In this document: positions 8,898-17,954 of the stretch, piece by piece
Position numbering within the stretch: the first letter of the stretch is position 1
How the letters are laid out: each line of letters starts with the position of its first letter
From: an uncultured Desulfuromonadales bacterium
Lineage (GTDB): Bacteria; Desulfobacterota; Desulfuromonadia; Geobacterales; Pseudopelobacteraceae
DNA length: 64,000 bases
Assembly: GCA_903868145.1 (NCBI GenBank)
Contig: CAIPTY010000010.1
Span: 62,001-126,000, forward strand
Reading direction: 5' to 3'
Notes under the pieces: generated by a model
What the model was told of the DNA's origin: nothing
Database searches by the model: none
The model's input: the letters and a program-made list of their open reading frames with translations, nothing else
Made by a program: the position numbers and the translations under genes

Positions 8898-9104
8898 ATG
8901 TCCATGATTATGGAAGCTTTTATCATGACCTTCGGTATGCTTTTCATCTTCACCATGGCTTTTGTGATACTGTTTGTAATTGCCCTGGTGATTGCCCCCA
9001 TTGAACGTGGACTCTCGGAGTATATCTGGTCGCACACCAACCCACCCAAACCAAAGGCTCCCGCTCCTGCCGGCTCTTTCAAGGATTTCAGCAAAAAACA
9101 CTGA
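8898..9104 (+). CDS. small membrane protein
   Basis: 68 residues from the ATG at 8898, chosen over 8835 because GCGAGGA lies 7 nt upstream. One long hydrophobic stretch (about residues 5-37, FIMTFGMLFIFTMAFVIL onward) forms one or two membrane helices, followed by a proline/lysine-rich cytoplasmic tail (NPPKPKAPAPAGS). No family recognised. It is monocistronic and followed by a hairpin. Hydrophobic profile, ribosome site and terminator support a real gene. Confidence 0.6.
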   Translation: MSMIMEAFIMTFGMLFIFTMAFVILFVIALVIAPIERGLSEYIWSHTNPPKPKAPAPAGSFKDFSKKH

Positions 9105-9127
9105 GCCCGACCAAACCCCCTGTACAA

Positions 9128-9166
9128 CGAGAGGCTATCCCGTCAGGGGGCAGCCTCTCGCTCTTT
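9128..9166 (+). terminator. hairpin terminator
   Basis: CGAGAGGCT and AGCCTCTCG give a perfect 9-bp stem around a 15-nt loop, followed by the pyrimidine-rich CTCTTTCCTCC. It lies between two convergent genes and could serve the plus-strand small gene. Confidence 0.55.
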
Positions 9167-9187
9167 CCTCCCGGATGTTCGGAAATC

Positions 9188-10450
9188 TCAGAAACCGAAG
9201 ATCCCCTTGATAATCGAACCGCCGATGCCGGGACGCGACTTGTCTGAATCGCCGTCTGAAGATTCATCCCTTACCCGCGGGGCGCTGGAGTCATCATCGG
9301 CTGGCCTGCTCTTCCGGGGTCTGCTCTTTCGATCCCGTCCCTCATTCCCGTCCCTCAACATTGTCATTCCGGTTGATTTCAACCGCACCTTGACCGACCA
9401 TTGCGGATCCCACGGATGTCCGGGATTCTTTGGGCGGGGCGGGTGTACCAGGTTCAATTCTTCACCATAGGCTATAAACTGGAGCATGGCGCCCTGCACA
9501 TCCTTGAAAATCGGCGGCACCGTACAGGTTGTCCGTGAAGGATCCATGACAACCCTTTCCCTGATGAAGCGGCTCACGTCGGCAGGTGACAGGTAATCCT
9601 GCAATGCAAAACCGACCTCGGGCATCTCGCTTGCGGACCAGAAGATTGAATCCCCCGTTTTCTGGTCATGCGCCATTGCAGCGGCAAAATAGCCGATCGC
9701 AGTGGGTATGGACTGCCACTCAAGGATTGTCGCACCGGCGGGAGTGGCCTGAATCGATGAGAACGTGACCGGCGCCATGAAGTCGCGTTTCCGGTCCAGA
9801 GAGAAGCCGATGTCCGGCAGATAGTTGCCCCTGACGAGGTGACTGCCGACCAGTGAGCTATCCTTGGGGACATCTTTTTTATCATCTTTGTTTGGCCATT
9901 CGCCATACACCCAGCCTTTGTGAGCCGATGGCGGAGACTGGCGTGTCGGCGTGTGTCCCGTGAATGCCCGGCCGAAATCCTCGGGGCTCATGCGCGCTGT
10001 GTCGAGTACCCGTGGCTGGCCTTTGCCAATGTTTTCACCGCATCCCCAGTAGATCAACATCCGTGCCTTGGGCTTTTCGTATTCCATCCTGCGTCGCTCC
10101 TGCGGAACACGCTCGCTCTTCTCAACTATGGGAGTAATCAGCGGCAGCGTTGCCCCCATGTTCTGTCCGGGTGGTATCGCATGATCGGCCCGGGGAGATT
10201 CCGCGGGGGAACGGGGAGACTCGACCTGCAGAATCAGTTCCCTTTTTGGCCCGAAAGCGCCCCTGCCGCCAAACATGCCGCCCATGCCGGACATCTCGGC
10301 CGACATGCCGGGGATGCTCTGATTGCTTGTTGACACACTCATCCAGTAATGCGGATACGGTCTTACCTGTTCGGCAGCATGTACAGCAGCGCTATTTCCG
10401 GCCAGCAAACCACATCCGGCCATTGCTGCAACAACCCATAATCCCCTCAT
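9188..10450 (-). CDS. exported protein of unknown function
   Basis: 420 residues from the ATG at 10450, which has GGGAGGAG about 6 nt upstream; the frame extends to 10510 but without a ribosome site. The signal peptide ends around AAVHA-AEQ. After a Gly/Met-rich stretch (GMSAEMSGMGGMFGG) comes a domain with RMLIYWGCGE and a later DPQWSVKVRLKSTGM strand. The last 50 residues are highly charged and rich in Arg, Lys, Ser and Asp, ending in IGGSIIKGIFGF. I know no function for the family. It is isolated and divergent from the REC-GGDEF gene. Confidence 0.75.
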   Translation of the reverse strand: MRGLWVVAAMAGCGLLAGNSAAVHAAEQVRPYPHYWMSVSTSNQSIPGMSAEMSGMGGMFGGRGAFGPKRELILQVESPRSPAESPRADHAIPPGQNMGATLPLITPIVEKSERVPQERRRMEYEKPKARMLIYWGCGENIGKGQPRVLDTARMSPEDFGRAFTGHTPTRQSPPSAHKGWVYGEWPNKDDKKDVPKDSSLVGSHLVRGNYLPDIGFSLDRKRDFMAPVTFSSIQATPAGATILEWQSIPTAIGYFAAAMAHDQKTGDSIFWSASEMPEVGFALQDYLSPADVSRFIRERVVMDPSRTTCTVPPIFKDVQGAMLQFIAYGEELNLVHPPRPKNPGHPWDPQWSVKVRLKSTGMTMLRDGNEGRDRKSRPRKSRPADDDSSAPRVRDESSDGDSDKSRPGIGGSIIKGIFGF

Positions 10451-10690
10451 ATCATCTCCTCCCAGAGTCGTATTTTTTGTGAATCCTACCACAAAAATAA
10501 ATCTTCTCAAGCTTTCTTCATGCTCTATCGGAACGCACTATCTCAATTGTCATGCGGATGGAACAATTTTCCATGTATGCCGAATAAAACGTACGTCTAT
10601 AATGACAAGATTAAAACATGGTGTTATAGTACCGGCAAAAAATCGGTTTGGCATCAGCCGAGTTTGACCCTGACAGGAGACCAGCCAGAA

Positions 10691-11647
10691 ATGACGTCAG
10701 TTCACACCACATCAGAGGTACTACCCCGTATTCTGGTCGTTGAAGATGATCCTATCGCCAGAGCCATTCTTTCAGCAAGCCTGAAAAAGGATGGCTATCA
10801 GGTTGATGTTGCCTCCAATGGTCAGGCCGCCATCGACAAGTACAGCGAAGACTTCTTCCCCGTCATCATCACCGACTGGCTGATGCCTGAGATGGATGGC
10901 ATCGAGCTCTGCCGCATGATCCGCAGCATGAATATAGACCGATATATCTACATCATTTTCGTGACGAGCCAGGATTCCCGCGAAGATGTTATCAAAGGCC
11001 TGGATGCCGGCGCCGATGACTATATCATCAAGCCGATCCACCACTCCGAGTTGCGGGCGCGTATCAAAAGTGCATGCAGGATTCTGGATCTGGAAACGAA
11101 ACTCAAGAACAGTCTGGCCAAAAGCCACGAGCTTGCCATTCATGACCCTCTGACCGGGGCTTTCAACCGGGTCTACATGGATCAGCAGCTCCGGCTGGAG
11201 CTGATTCGCTGTGAACGCTATCACCGTCCCCTTTCGGTCATCATGTGCGATCTGGATCACTTCAAGGCGGTCAACGACACCCACGGACACCTGGCAGGTG
11301 ATGAGGTTCTCAAGTCGTGTGTCGAAAGCATCATGTCATCTCTGCGCAAGGGGATTGACTGGGTGGCGCGGTATGGCGGCGAAGAGTTCGTGGTGGTACT
11401 GCCTGAAACCGGGCAGGCCGTGATTGATGCTCTGGCGGAGCGGTTGCGCCTGAAGATTGCCAGCACACCGGTTGATGTGAACGGGTTCGAGATAAACGTT
11501 ACGGCGAGCTTCGGCGCGGCAACGCTCGTACCGTCTTTCACTGAGTCACGCCGCACCATCGAGCAGATACTTAAAGTGGCCGACTCCTGTCTCTACCAGG
11601 CCAAGGACAACGGTAGAAACCAGGCGGTATCCGGGATACTGGAGTAG
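10691..11647 (+). CDS. response regulator with GGDEF output (PleD-like)
   Basis: 318 residues from the ATG at 10691, preceded by AGGAGA at 10 nt; an upstream extension to 10520 is unlikely. The receiver domain has EDD at 18-20, phospho-acceptor Asp62 (TDWLMPEMDG), and the conserved Lys in YIIKPIHHSEL. The GGDEF domain carries DPLTGAFNRVYMD and the active loop RYGGEEF near residue 230. The inhibitory-site position reads KGID rather than RxxD, so product feedback is probably weakened. It should make c-di-GMP upon phosphorylation. No cognate kinase is adjacent. Confidence 0.93.
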   Translation: MTSVHTTSEVLPRILVVEDDPIARAILSASLKKDGYQVDVASNGQAAIDKYSEDFFPVIITDWLMPEMDGIELCRMIRSMNIDRYIYIIFVTSQDSREDVIKGLDAGADDYIIKPIHHSELRARIKSACRILDLETKLKNSLAKSHELAIHDPLTGAFNRVYMDQQLRLELIRCERYHRPLSVIMCDLDHFKAVNDTHGHLAGDEVLKSCVESIMSSLRKGIDWVARYGGEEFVVVLPETGQAVIDALAERLRLKIASTPVDVNGFEINVTASFGAATLVPSFTESRRTIEQILKVADSCLYQAKDNGRNQAVSGILE

Positions 11648-11733
11648 ATTTTTCCTGCGGAGCTGGAATGTACGGCAGGGTGAAGAAATCCCGTCCGAGG
11701 CAGACAGGGATGTTTATTTTTCGGAGGTACGTG

Positions 11734-12870
11734 ATGCACATCTCAACACGGGCGGTTCAGGTCGGGCTGGAGTGGGATACCAGAACCGGGGCGGTGACGG
11801 TTCCGATCTACCAGACCGCCACCTTCCGTCATCCTGGCCTCGGGCAGAGTACCGGTTATGACTACTCGCGCAGCGGAAACCCCACCCGCCAGACGCTGGA
11901 AGACGGTATCGCACTCCTGGACGGCGGCTCGCGGGGCTTTGCCTACTCATCCGGCATGGCGGCGATTGCAAATCTGCTGCACCTGTTCAAGAGCGGCGAT
12001 CACCTTGTGGTTACGGAAGATCTGTATGGTGGCACCTGTCGGCTGTTTGACAAGATATTCAGCCAGTATGGTCTGAGCTTCACATATCTGGATACCAGTG
12101 ACACCGCTTCAGTGCAGGCTGCAATAACTCCCGCTACGCGGGCGCTGTTCGTCGAAACGCTTACCAATCCGCTGCTGAAATTCGCTGACCTCCCAGCCTT
12201 ATCCGCGCTCTGCCGCTCAAGGGATCTGCTGCTGATCGCCGACAACACCTTCCTGACACCCTACCTGCAGCAGCCGCTTGAACTGGGAGCCGACATAACC
12301 GTCTACAGCGCCACCAAGTATCTGTCAGGGCACAACGACACCATCGCCGGACTGGTGGTTGTCAAGGATCCCCGGTTGGCCGAGCAGGTCTACTTTCAGC
12401 AGAATGCCGTCGGCGCCGTACTGGGGCCTCAGGATTCCTGGCTGGTGATCCGCGGCATGAAGACCCTGGGGGTGAGGCTCGACCGCCAACAGGAGAACGC
12501 AATCAGAATCGCCCGGTGGCTGAACGCCCATCCACGTGTGCGCACCGTTTTCTATCCCGGCATGGAGGAACATCCTAACCATGAGTTGATGGCACGAGAC
12601 GCCCGCGGCTTTGGCGCAATGATTGCCTTCGAGGTTGACAATCACGCGCTGGTTGAGCAGGTGCTGCTGAAAACACGCCTGATCTCGTTCGCCGAGAGTC
12701 TGGGGGGGGTGGAGAGCCTGATGACCTTCCCCGAGGTGCAGACTCATGCCGACATCCCCCCGGAACTGCGGGCCCGTTTAGGGATCAACAACCTGTTGCT
12801 GCGTCTGTCGGTGGGGATTGAGGATGTCAACGATCTCATTGATGACCTTCAGAACGCCCTGGAGGGGTGA
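11734..12870 (+). CDS. trans-sulfuration PLP enzyme (cystathionine gamma-synthase/beta-lyase type), copy 1
   Basis: 378 residues from the ATG at 11734, with GGAGG 6 nt upstream; the frame runs further 5' but without support. The fold-type I Cys/Met metabolism PLP enzyme signature is complete: YSRSGNPTRQTLE, SSGMAAI, DNTFLTPYLQQPLELGADI, and SATKYLSGH with the PLP-binding Lys195. Such enzymes join or split cystathionine in methionine/cysteine interconversion. Sequence alone does not separate gamma-synthase, gamma-lyase and beta-lyase here. The neighbour 11 bp downstream is a paralogue of exactly the same length, so the pair probably cover two consecutive steps. Confidence 0.9.
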   Translation: MHISTRAVQVGLEWDTRTGAVTVPIYQTATFRHPGLGQSTGYDYSRSGNPTRQTLEDGIALLDGGSRGFAYSSGMAAIANLLHLFKSGDHLVVTEDLYGGTCRLFDKIFSQYGLSFTYLDTSDTASVQAAITPATRALFVETLTNPLLKFADLPALSALCRSRDLLLIADNTFLTPYLQQPLELGADITVYSATKYLSGHNDTIAGLVVVKDPRLAEQVYFQQNAVGAVLGPQDSWLVIRGMKTLGVRLDRQQENAIRIARWLNAHPRVRTVFYPGMEEHPNHELMARDARGFGAMIAFEVDNHALVEQVLLKTRLISFAESLGGVESLMTFPEVQTHADIPPELRARLGINNLLLRLSVGIEDVNDLIDDLQNALEG

Positions 12871-12881
12871 GGACAGTTACC

Positions 12882-14018
12882 ATGAAACTCGCAACCAAAC
12901 TCATCCATGGCGGCCCGAACGTTGATCCCCAGACCGGGGCGCTGGGTGTGCCGATCTACCAGATTTCAACCTATCAGCAGACATCGGTCGAACATTTCAG
13001 AAAGTATGATTACGCCCGCGGCGACAACCCGACCCGTGAGGCGCTGGAGGATACCATTGCCGTTCTGGAGAGCGGAACCCGCTGCCTGGCCTTTGCCTCG
13101 GGCATGGCCGCCATCTCCACCACCCTGATGATCTTCTCTCCCGGCGATCACCTGGTAATCTGCGATGATGTCTACGGCGGGGCATACCGGGTGCTGTCCA
13201 CGATTTTCAGCCGCATGGGGATCGAATCCACCTTTGTGGATGCGACCGATCTGAGTGCCATCGAAGCAGCCGTCCGGTCGAGCACCAAAGGCCTTTATCT
13301 GGAGACCCCCTCCAATCCGCTGCTGAAGGTTACCGATCTGCGCGGCGCGGTGGAAATAGCCCGTCATCACGGCATCATAACCCTGGTGGACAATACCTTC
13401 ATGACTCCCTACCTGCAACGGCCCCTGGAACTGGGCTGCGACATCGTCCTGCACAGCGGCACCAAGTTTCTTAACGGCCACAGTGATGTCATCTGTGGTT
13501 TCGCGGTGGTCAAGGACACTGAACTGGGAAGCCGCATCCGGTACATCCAGAACGCTTTTGGTACCGGGCTGGGGCCGCAGGACTCGTTCCTGACACTGCG
13601 CGGAGTCAAGACCCTCAAAGTCAGAATGGATCGCAGCCAGCAGACCGCCATGAAGATCGTCGAATGGATGAATCGTCACCCGCTGGTAACCGCGGTGCAT
13701 TACCCCGGTCTTGGGAGTCATCCCGGGCATTTGGTTCACCACTCTCAGTCCGATGGCCCCGGCGCGGTTTTTTCCTTTGAACTGGATTGCTTTGAAACTG
13801 CCAGGAAAGTGCTGGAAGGAACGAGGCTTTCGGCATTTGCCGTCAGTCTGGGTGGCGTGGAGAGCATTATTTCCTACCCGGCCCGCATGTCACATGCCTC
13901 GCTTCCAGCAGACGAGCGGCTGCGCAAGGGGATAACCGATACACTGGTGCGGCTCTCTGTAGGGCTTGAAGATCCTGACGATCTGATAGCCGATCTGGAG
14001 CAGGCAATCGGCAGATAA
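12882..14018 (+). CDS. trans-sulfuration PLP enzyme, copy 2
   Basis: 378 residues from the ATG at 12882; a GTG at 12867 overlapping the previous stop is possible but has poorer spacing. Motifs: YARGDNPTREALE, ASGMAAI, DNTFMTPYLQRPLELG, and SGTKFLNGH with PLP Lys195, all at the same residue numbers as in the preceding gene, showing tandem duplication followed by divergence. Likely role is cystathionine beta-lyase or gamma-synthase/lyase. Together with the upstream gene it can form a homocysteine-generating pair; metF, in the same pathway, is 25 kb away. Confidence 0.9.
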   Translation: MKLATKLIHGGPNVDPQTGALGVPIYQISTYQQTSVEHFRKYDYARGDNPTREALEDTIAVLESGTRCLAFASGMAAISTTLMIFSPGDHLVICDDVYGGAYRVLSTIFSRMGIESTFVDATDLSAIEAAVRSSTKGLYLETPSNPLLKVTDLRGAVEIARHHGIITLVDNTFMTPYLQRPLELGCDIVLHSGTKFLNGHSDVICGFAVVKDTELGSRIRYIQNAFGTGLGPQDSFLTLRGVKTLKVRMDRSQQTAMKIVEWMNRHPLVTAVHYPGLGSHPGHLVHHSQSDGPGAVFSFELDCFETARKVLEGTRLSAFAVSLGGVESIISYPARMSHASLPADERLRKGITDTLVRLSVGLEDPDDLIADLEQAIGR

Positions 14019-14035
14019 CCAGGCCCTTCACACAT

Positions 14036-15571
14036 CTATGGGGGAGTTTTCTTCGGGTTGCGAATCTTGAACTCGAGGTACTGAATAGCTTTTCCCTGTT
14101 TATCACTGTCACCCACCTGACCGGCAAGCTGCTTCAGCGACTGGAGTATCCGCGACTCCTCCTCTTTGTGATCAAAGCAGCCCCCCTCAACCCTCTTTCT
14201 GACAAAGCCAAGAAGAGCCTTTCGCTCATCATCGGATACAATCCGTTCGGGAGCCGCTATGAACAGGATGTAGCGCGCCATTGAGCGGATGGAGTCATCC
14301 AGACTCATATCCTTCTGGAGCGACTCCATAACTGTCGCAATGCTGCCGTTTTCCGCGTAGTTGAGATTTTTTCTGACGGTGTAATAGTGCAGATAGGCCA
14401 GAGCGGCAGCCTGGCTCTCCCGGTCTCCCAGCTTGAACAGCATCAGATGGGCAACCTGCAGTTTGAGTGCATCCTCTTCTTCAGGCAACAGGAAGCAGCG
14501 CAGCATCAAGGCAATTTTTTCGCGAGCGGCAGGAGTCAGCGACTCGCCTTCAATCCTGCCCCTAATCTGTTCCAGCAGATCCCGCTTGTTGGCGGAATCG
14601 CCAAACCTGATCTTGACGATCAGGCTGCGCACCTCGCTGTCATCGGTAAAATCCCACAGGTGATCCACTGCCGAAATGATCCGGCGGGAGATCAGCTTGA
14701 TCTTGTCATCCTTCAGCGGTTCGTTCTGATTCCAGTAATCGGGGTAGGTATCAAGCACCGCATCCACACTCTCGCCGTCTCTGATTTTTTGCAGAACAAA
14801 ATGGAAGTAGGTCAGTATCCTGAGTTGATAGTTTGTACCGCCTTCGTTGAGAGGACGCAGCAGATCTTCCAGAAACGCGGGATTCAGGCCTGATGTCCCA
14901 TTGCACAGGAAGCGGTAGACCCCTTCGGCCTTATCAATCTGTTTTTCAACATATTTCTGGCGGAGCGCCAACCCCAGGTTGGTGGACTGCACCTTTTTGA
15001 AAAACACGCTCAGCAATGTTGAAGCATAGTGCTTCATGTTGTTATCGGCATCATCTGAGATAATGATGTCGAGACAGGCGTCAAATATCCTGACCTGCTC
15101 CAGTTCGTCCTGCGAGCAGTCGATGTATTCTTCGAGGATGGCAATAATTTCAGACATGTGAGCCCGGTTCCGGCTACTGAGAAGAGTCATGAAGGTGTCA
15201 CGCAGACTCACGGCGTCCACGACGCCAAAGAGGAACTTTACAGCCGCGTTACGCTTGCTGAAACCCTTGTTATCCGAGGATTTGAGAAGCTTCAGGATGC
15301 TCTCTGCCGGATCCGACACCCATCCAGGCACCAGCGCCTCCATCATGAACTCGGCCTTTTTGCGCACCCTGGCGTCCAGATCGTAAATGAAATATTTTGC
15401 AACCTCTATTTTGAATTCCCGCATGGCCGAAGATGTCGCAATGATCTCGAAGGCAACCGCCTTGTCCTTTGCGGAAAGCTGTGCAAGATCCTTCTTTGCC
15501 TTGGCGGCATCGTTTATTTTTATGTAGAAATTTACTATATCCTTGACGGATAATTCTGCATCAAAGTCCAT
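14036..15571 (-). CDS. large all-helical (HEAT-like) protein of unknown function
   Basis: 511 residues from the ATG at 15571, chosen because GGAGGG lies 8 nt upstream; an in-frame extension to 15628 lacks this. There is no signal peptide or membrane segment, so it is cytoplasmic. The composition is helical throughout, with recurring 35-45-residue helix pairs (for example AVAFEIIATSSAMREFKIEVAKY and DARVRKKAEFMMEALV) resembling HEAT/armadillo repeats, which usually act as protein-binding scaffolds. No catalytic motif seen. Convergent with the trans-sulfuration genes and divergent from the MuiA-like gene. Confidence 0.7.
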   Translation of the reverse strand: MDFDAELSVKDIVNFYIKINDAAKAKKDLAQLSAKDKAVAFEIIATSSAMREFKIEVAKYFIYDLDARVRKKAEFMMEALVPGWVSDPAESILKLLKSSDNKGFSKRNAAVKFLFGVVDAVSLRDTFMTLLSSRNRAHMSEIIAILEEYIDCSQDELEQVRIFDACLDIIISDDADNNMKHYASTLLSVFFKKVQSTNLGLALRQKYVEKQIDKAEGVYRFLCNGTSGLNPAFLEDLLRPLNEGGTNYQLRILTYFHFVLQKIRDGESVDAVLDTYPDYWNQNEPLKDDKIKLISRRIISAVDHLWDFTDDSEVRSLIVKIRFGDSANKRDLLEQIRGRIEGESLTPAAREKIALMLRCFLLPEEEDALKLQVAHLMLFKLGDRESQAAALAYLHYYTVRKNLNYAENGSIATVMESLQKDMSLDDSIRSMARYILFIAAPERIVSDDERKALLGFVRKRVEGGCFDHKEEESRILQSLKQLAGQVGDSDKQGKAIQYLEFKIRNPKKTPP

Positions 15572-15704
15572 GTTCGCCGCCCTCCAATAGAATATCCAAA
15601 CTATACCTGCATCTTTCGGCGAGTGCAAGTTTCAGAATGTTATCACTGGCAATTATCGACAGTCCTGTGACATAATCCGCCAAACATTCAATAAGGAGCT
15701 TCCC

Positions 15705-16688
15705 ATGAAACTGATAAGCATGCTCTGCCTGTTCCTGGCAGCTGCGTTTAACACCTCCGCTCTGGCAAGGAGTGTCACCTTTTTTTCGGATGGCGCCATG
15801 GTTGAAATGGACATGACTGCCGCCAAAGGCAGCGTTGATATAGCTCTGCCTGCCGGGATGATCGAGGGATCGCTGCGGGTGCGTCCGGACAGCGGAACGA
15901 GCATTCAGCGTGTTGATATTTTGCCGGCTTCGCCGGAAAGAGACGCGGGCGATAAGGATCTGGACTCTCTGGTCGAGCAGAAAAGCCGACTGAATGACCG
16001 GCTGCAGGCATTGGCAACCCGTGAAGCCATCTTTACAGCGGCTGCGAAATCCCAAAGCGGCAAGGCACCGCGGAAAACAAAAACAAATCCCGATCCGATG
16101 CAGTCCATCCGCCAGGGCACCGAATTTGCCATAGCCCAGCTTGAAGCTGTCTATACGGCGCGGCGTAAAGCGGAACAGGAGATCAGGCGGCTTGACGGTC
16201 GTATTGCGGCAGCAAAAGCTGGTCGGCGGGGTTCGGAGGCCATCGCGCGGGTTCTTGTATCCCCGGCCAAGGGGAAAGTTGTCGTCAGATACGCTCTTGC
16301 GCAGCAGGGTTGGGTGCCGCGCTACGATATTCATCTGAATGGTGACGGAACTGCCGTCATACAGATGTCGGGTCAGCTTCCCGGAGCCTTTACCGGTTTT
16401 CTGCTGAAGGCATCTCCTGCCCAGCTCTCTGATAATGCCACGGCCCCGCTGTTTCCGGCCCAGGCCGGGGCAGTAGCCAGGCTGGGCGGTTTTCGATTGC
16501 CGGTTACGGAGGAACGCTTCGGCACCGGGGTGCAGACATCCTCTTCATTCGTGCTTAATAATACAGCTTCAACGCATCTTCCTGCCGGGGAAGCCGGCAT
16601 ATATCGAAAGAGCGAATATGTGGGAACCTTCAGGTTTGAGGGGATATCGTCCGGGCGGATCAAACGGGTTTCAATGGGGACACAATGA
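15705..16688 (+). CDS. shortened MuiA-like (DUF4140/DUF4139) exported protein
   Basis: 327 residues with a signal peptide ending near SALA-RSV. Residues about 22-120 fit the DUF4140 N-terminal domain (VTFFSDGAMVEM, GSLRVRP), followed by a helical stretch and the start of a DUF4139-type domain (YALAQQGWVPRYDIHLNG). Full-length members of this mucoidy-inhibitor family are usually 500-600 residues, so roughly the last third is missing. The stop is embedded in a strong hairpin, so the short form appears to be the natural gene end. Function in the family is not established. Confidence 0.75.
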   Translation: MKLISMLCLFLAAAFNTSALARSVTFFSDGAMVEMDMTAAKGSVDIALPAGMIEGSLRVRPDSGTSIQRVDILPASPERDAGDKDLDSLVEQKSRLNDRLQALATREAIFTAAAKSQSGKAPRKTKTNPDPMQSIRQGTEFAIAQLEAVYTARRKAEQEIRRLDGRIAAAKAGRRGSEAIARVLVSPAKGKVVVRYALAQQGWVPRYDIHLNGDGTAVIQMSGQLPGAFTGFLLKASPAQLSDNATAPLFPAQAGAVARLGGFRLPVTEERFGTGVQTSSSFVLNNTASTHLPAGEAGIYRKSEYVGTFRFEGISSGRIKRVSMGTQ

Positions 16689-16724
16689 CTGCGGTTGACC
16701 GGATTCCGGCCAGCCGCAGTCATT
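16684..16724. terminator. long hairpin between convergent genes
   Basis: AATGACTGCGG and CCGCAGTCATT form an 11-bp outer stem with CCGG/CCGG inside. The hairpin includes the stop codon of the MuiA-like gene and lies 24 bp before the end of the convergent parvulin gene. There is no clear U tract on either strand, so termination is inferred from position. Confidence 0.45.
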
Positions 16725-16747
16725 GCATGGAAGGACGTGTTTGACAA

Positions 16748-17764
16748 CTATTTCTTTATGACTTCGATCCTGGCGCTCTTACTTGCGACGGCCAGATATT
16801 CCCCTATGGCAGCATTTACTTTCTGCTCCCTGAGAAGTTCAGTCAATTTTACGCGTATATCCTTGAATGGAGCGGTCTCGGGAGCCTTTTTTTCCACAAG
16901 TTTGATGACATGAAACCCGTACCGGGTTTCAACAACATCGCTAAGCTCACCCGGTTTAAGTGCAAAAGCAGCCTGTTCGAACGTCGGAGCCATATCACCT
17001 TTGCCGAAATACCCCAGATCACCGCCCTGTTTGTTGCTGGGGCAGGTTGAGTTCTCCCTGGCAAGTTTGGCGAAATCAGCTCCGCCTGCCAGTTCCTTGC
17101 GTAGTTTTTCAACCTTTTCCCGTGCTTTTTTCTTTTCATCCGCCGTAGCTTTTTCGTCTGCGCCGATCAGAATATGGCTGGCTCGCAGGGCTTCTTTCCG
17201 AGTGAACTTGTCCGGGTTCTGGTCATAGAATTTTTTTGCGTCCTCCTCGGTGACCGTGGCCTTGGGAACGAAGGTTTTGTCGACAAAATTGGCGATGATA
17301 ATGATGCGGCGCGTATAAACCTGCAATTGTTTCTCGTCCAGCCCCGCTTCCTTTATAGCCTTGGCGAAATCCTGTTCGCTGGTGTATCTGGCTTTGCCCT
17401 GGGCAAGTTTGGCATCAACCTGTTTGTCGAGGTCCTTGATTTCCAGTTTTTGACCTGCCTGGTAGAGGAGTTCCCCGGCAACCAACTGCTGGATGGCCTG
17501 TTTGTCAAACTCGTTCTGCTGTTCAGCAGTAAGCGTGGCGCCCCGCAATCCGGAAAGCATGGCCTTGCGGGCTCTATTGAGTTCGAGCTCGCCGATATCC
17601 ACGCCGTTCACACGGACTACCACATCGTTCTTGGTGGCAGTTGCTTCAACGTGGGGCGTTGTCGGTTTTACATCGGCTTCTGCTGCCCAGGCAACAGAGC
17701 CGCCTGAAACGAGCGCTGCGATCAATAATGCTGTAGCGCAATGCATTGTGCGTGATAGGTGCAT
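16748..17764 (-). CDS. periplasmic parvulin-type peptidyl-prolyl isomerase
   Basis: 338 residues from the ATG at 17764, preceded by AAAGGAG; the longer frame to 17836 lacks a ribosome site. A Sec signal peptide ends near VAWA-AEA. A SurA-like N-terminal helical region (VVRVNGVDIGELELNRAR, with ELLYQAGQKL) precedes one parvulin domain (about 215-310): ALRASHILIG, FAKLARENSTCPSNKQGGDLGYFGKGDM, FALKPGELSDVVETRYGFHVIKL. It should catalyse prolyl isomerisation and act as a chaperone for envelope proteins. It resembles the two parvulin lipoproteins at 51.4-53.6 kb but is soluble. Confidence 0.92.
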   Translation of the reverse strand: MHLSRTMHCATALLIAALVSGGSVAWAAEADVKPTTPHVEATATKNDVVVRVNGVDIGELELNRARKAMLSGLRGATLTAEQQNEFDKQAIQQLVAGELLYQAGQKLEIKDLDKQVDAKLAQGKARYTSEQDFAKAIKEAGLDEKQLQVYTRRIIIIANFVDKTFVPKATVTEEDAKKFYDQNPDKFTRKEALRASHILIGADEKATADEKKKAREKVEKLRKELAGGADFAKLARENSTCPSNKQGGDLGYFGKGDMAPTFEQAAFALKPGELSDVVETRYGFHVIKLVEKKAPETAPFKDIRVKLTELLREQKVNAAIGEYLAVASKSARIEVIKK

Positions 17765-17954
17765 CTCTTGGTTCTCCTTTGGTTTATTAGTCACTGAGCT
17801 CGTAGCATATTGGGGGAACCATGAAAAGGCAAACATAATTTTGACTTTTTGCTTTCTTTCGGATACATTCGCGCCACATTTTCAGGAATATCCAGATACG
17901 TTGTTTCCGGATCCTTGACACCTGCTCCATGCACCAAAGGAGGAACGTACAGCC

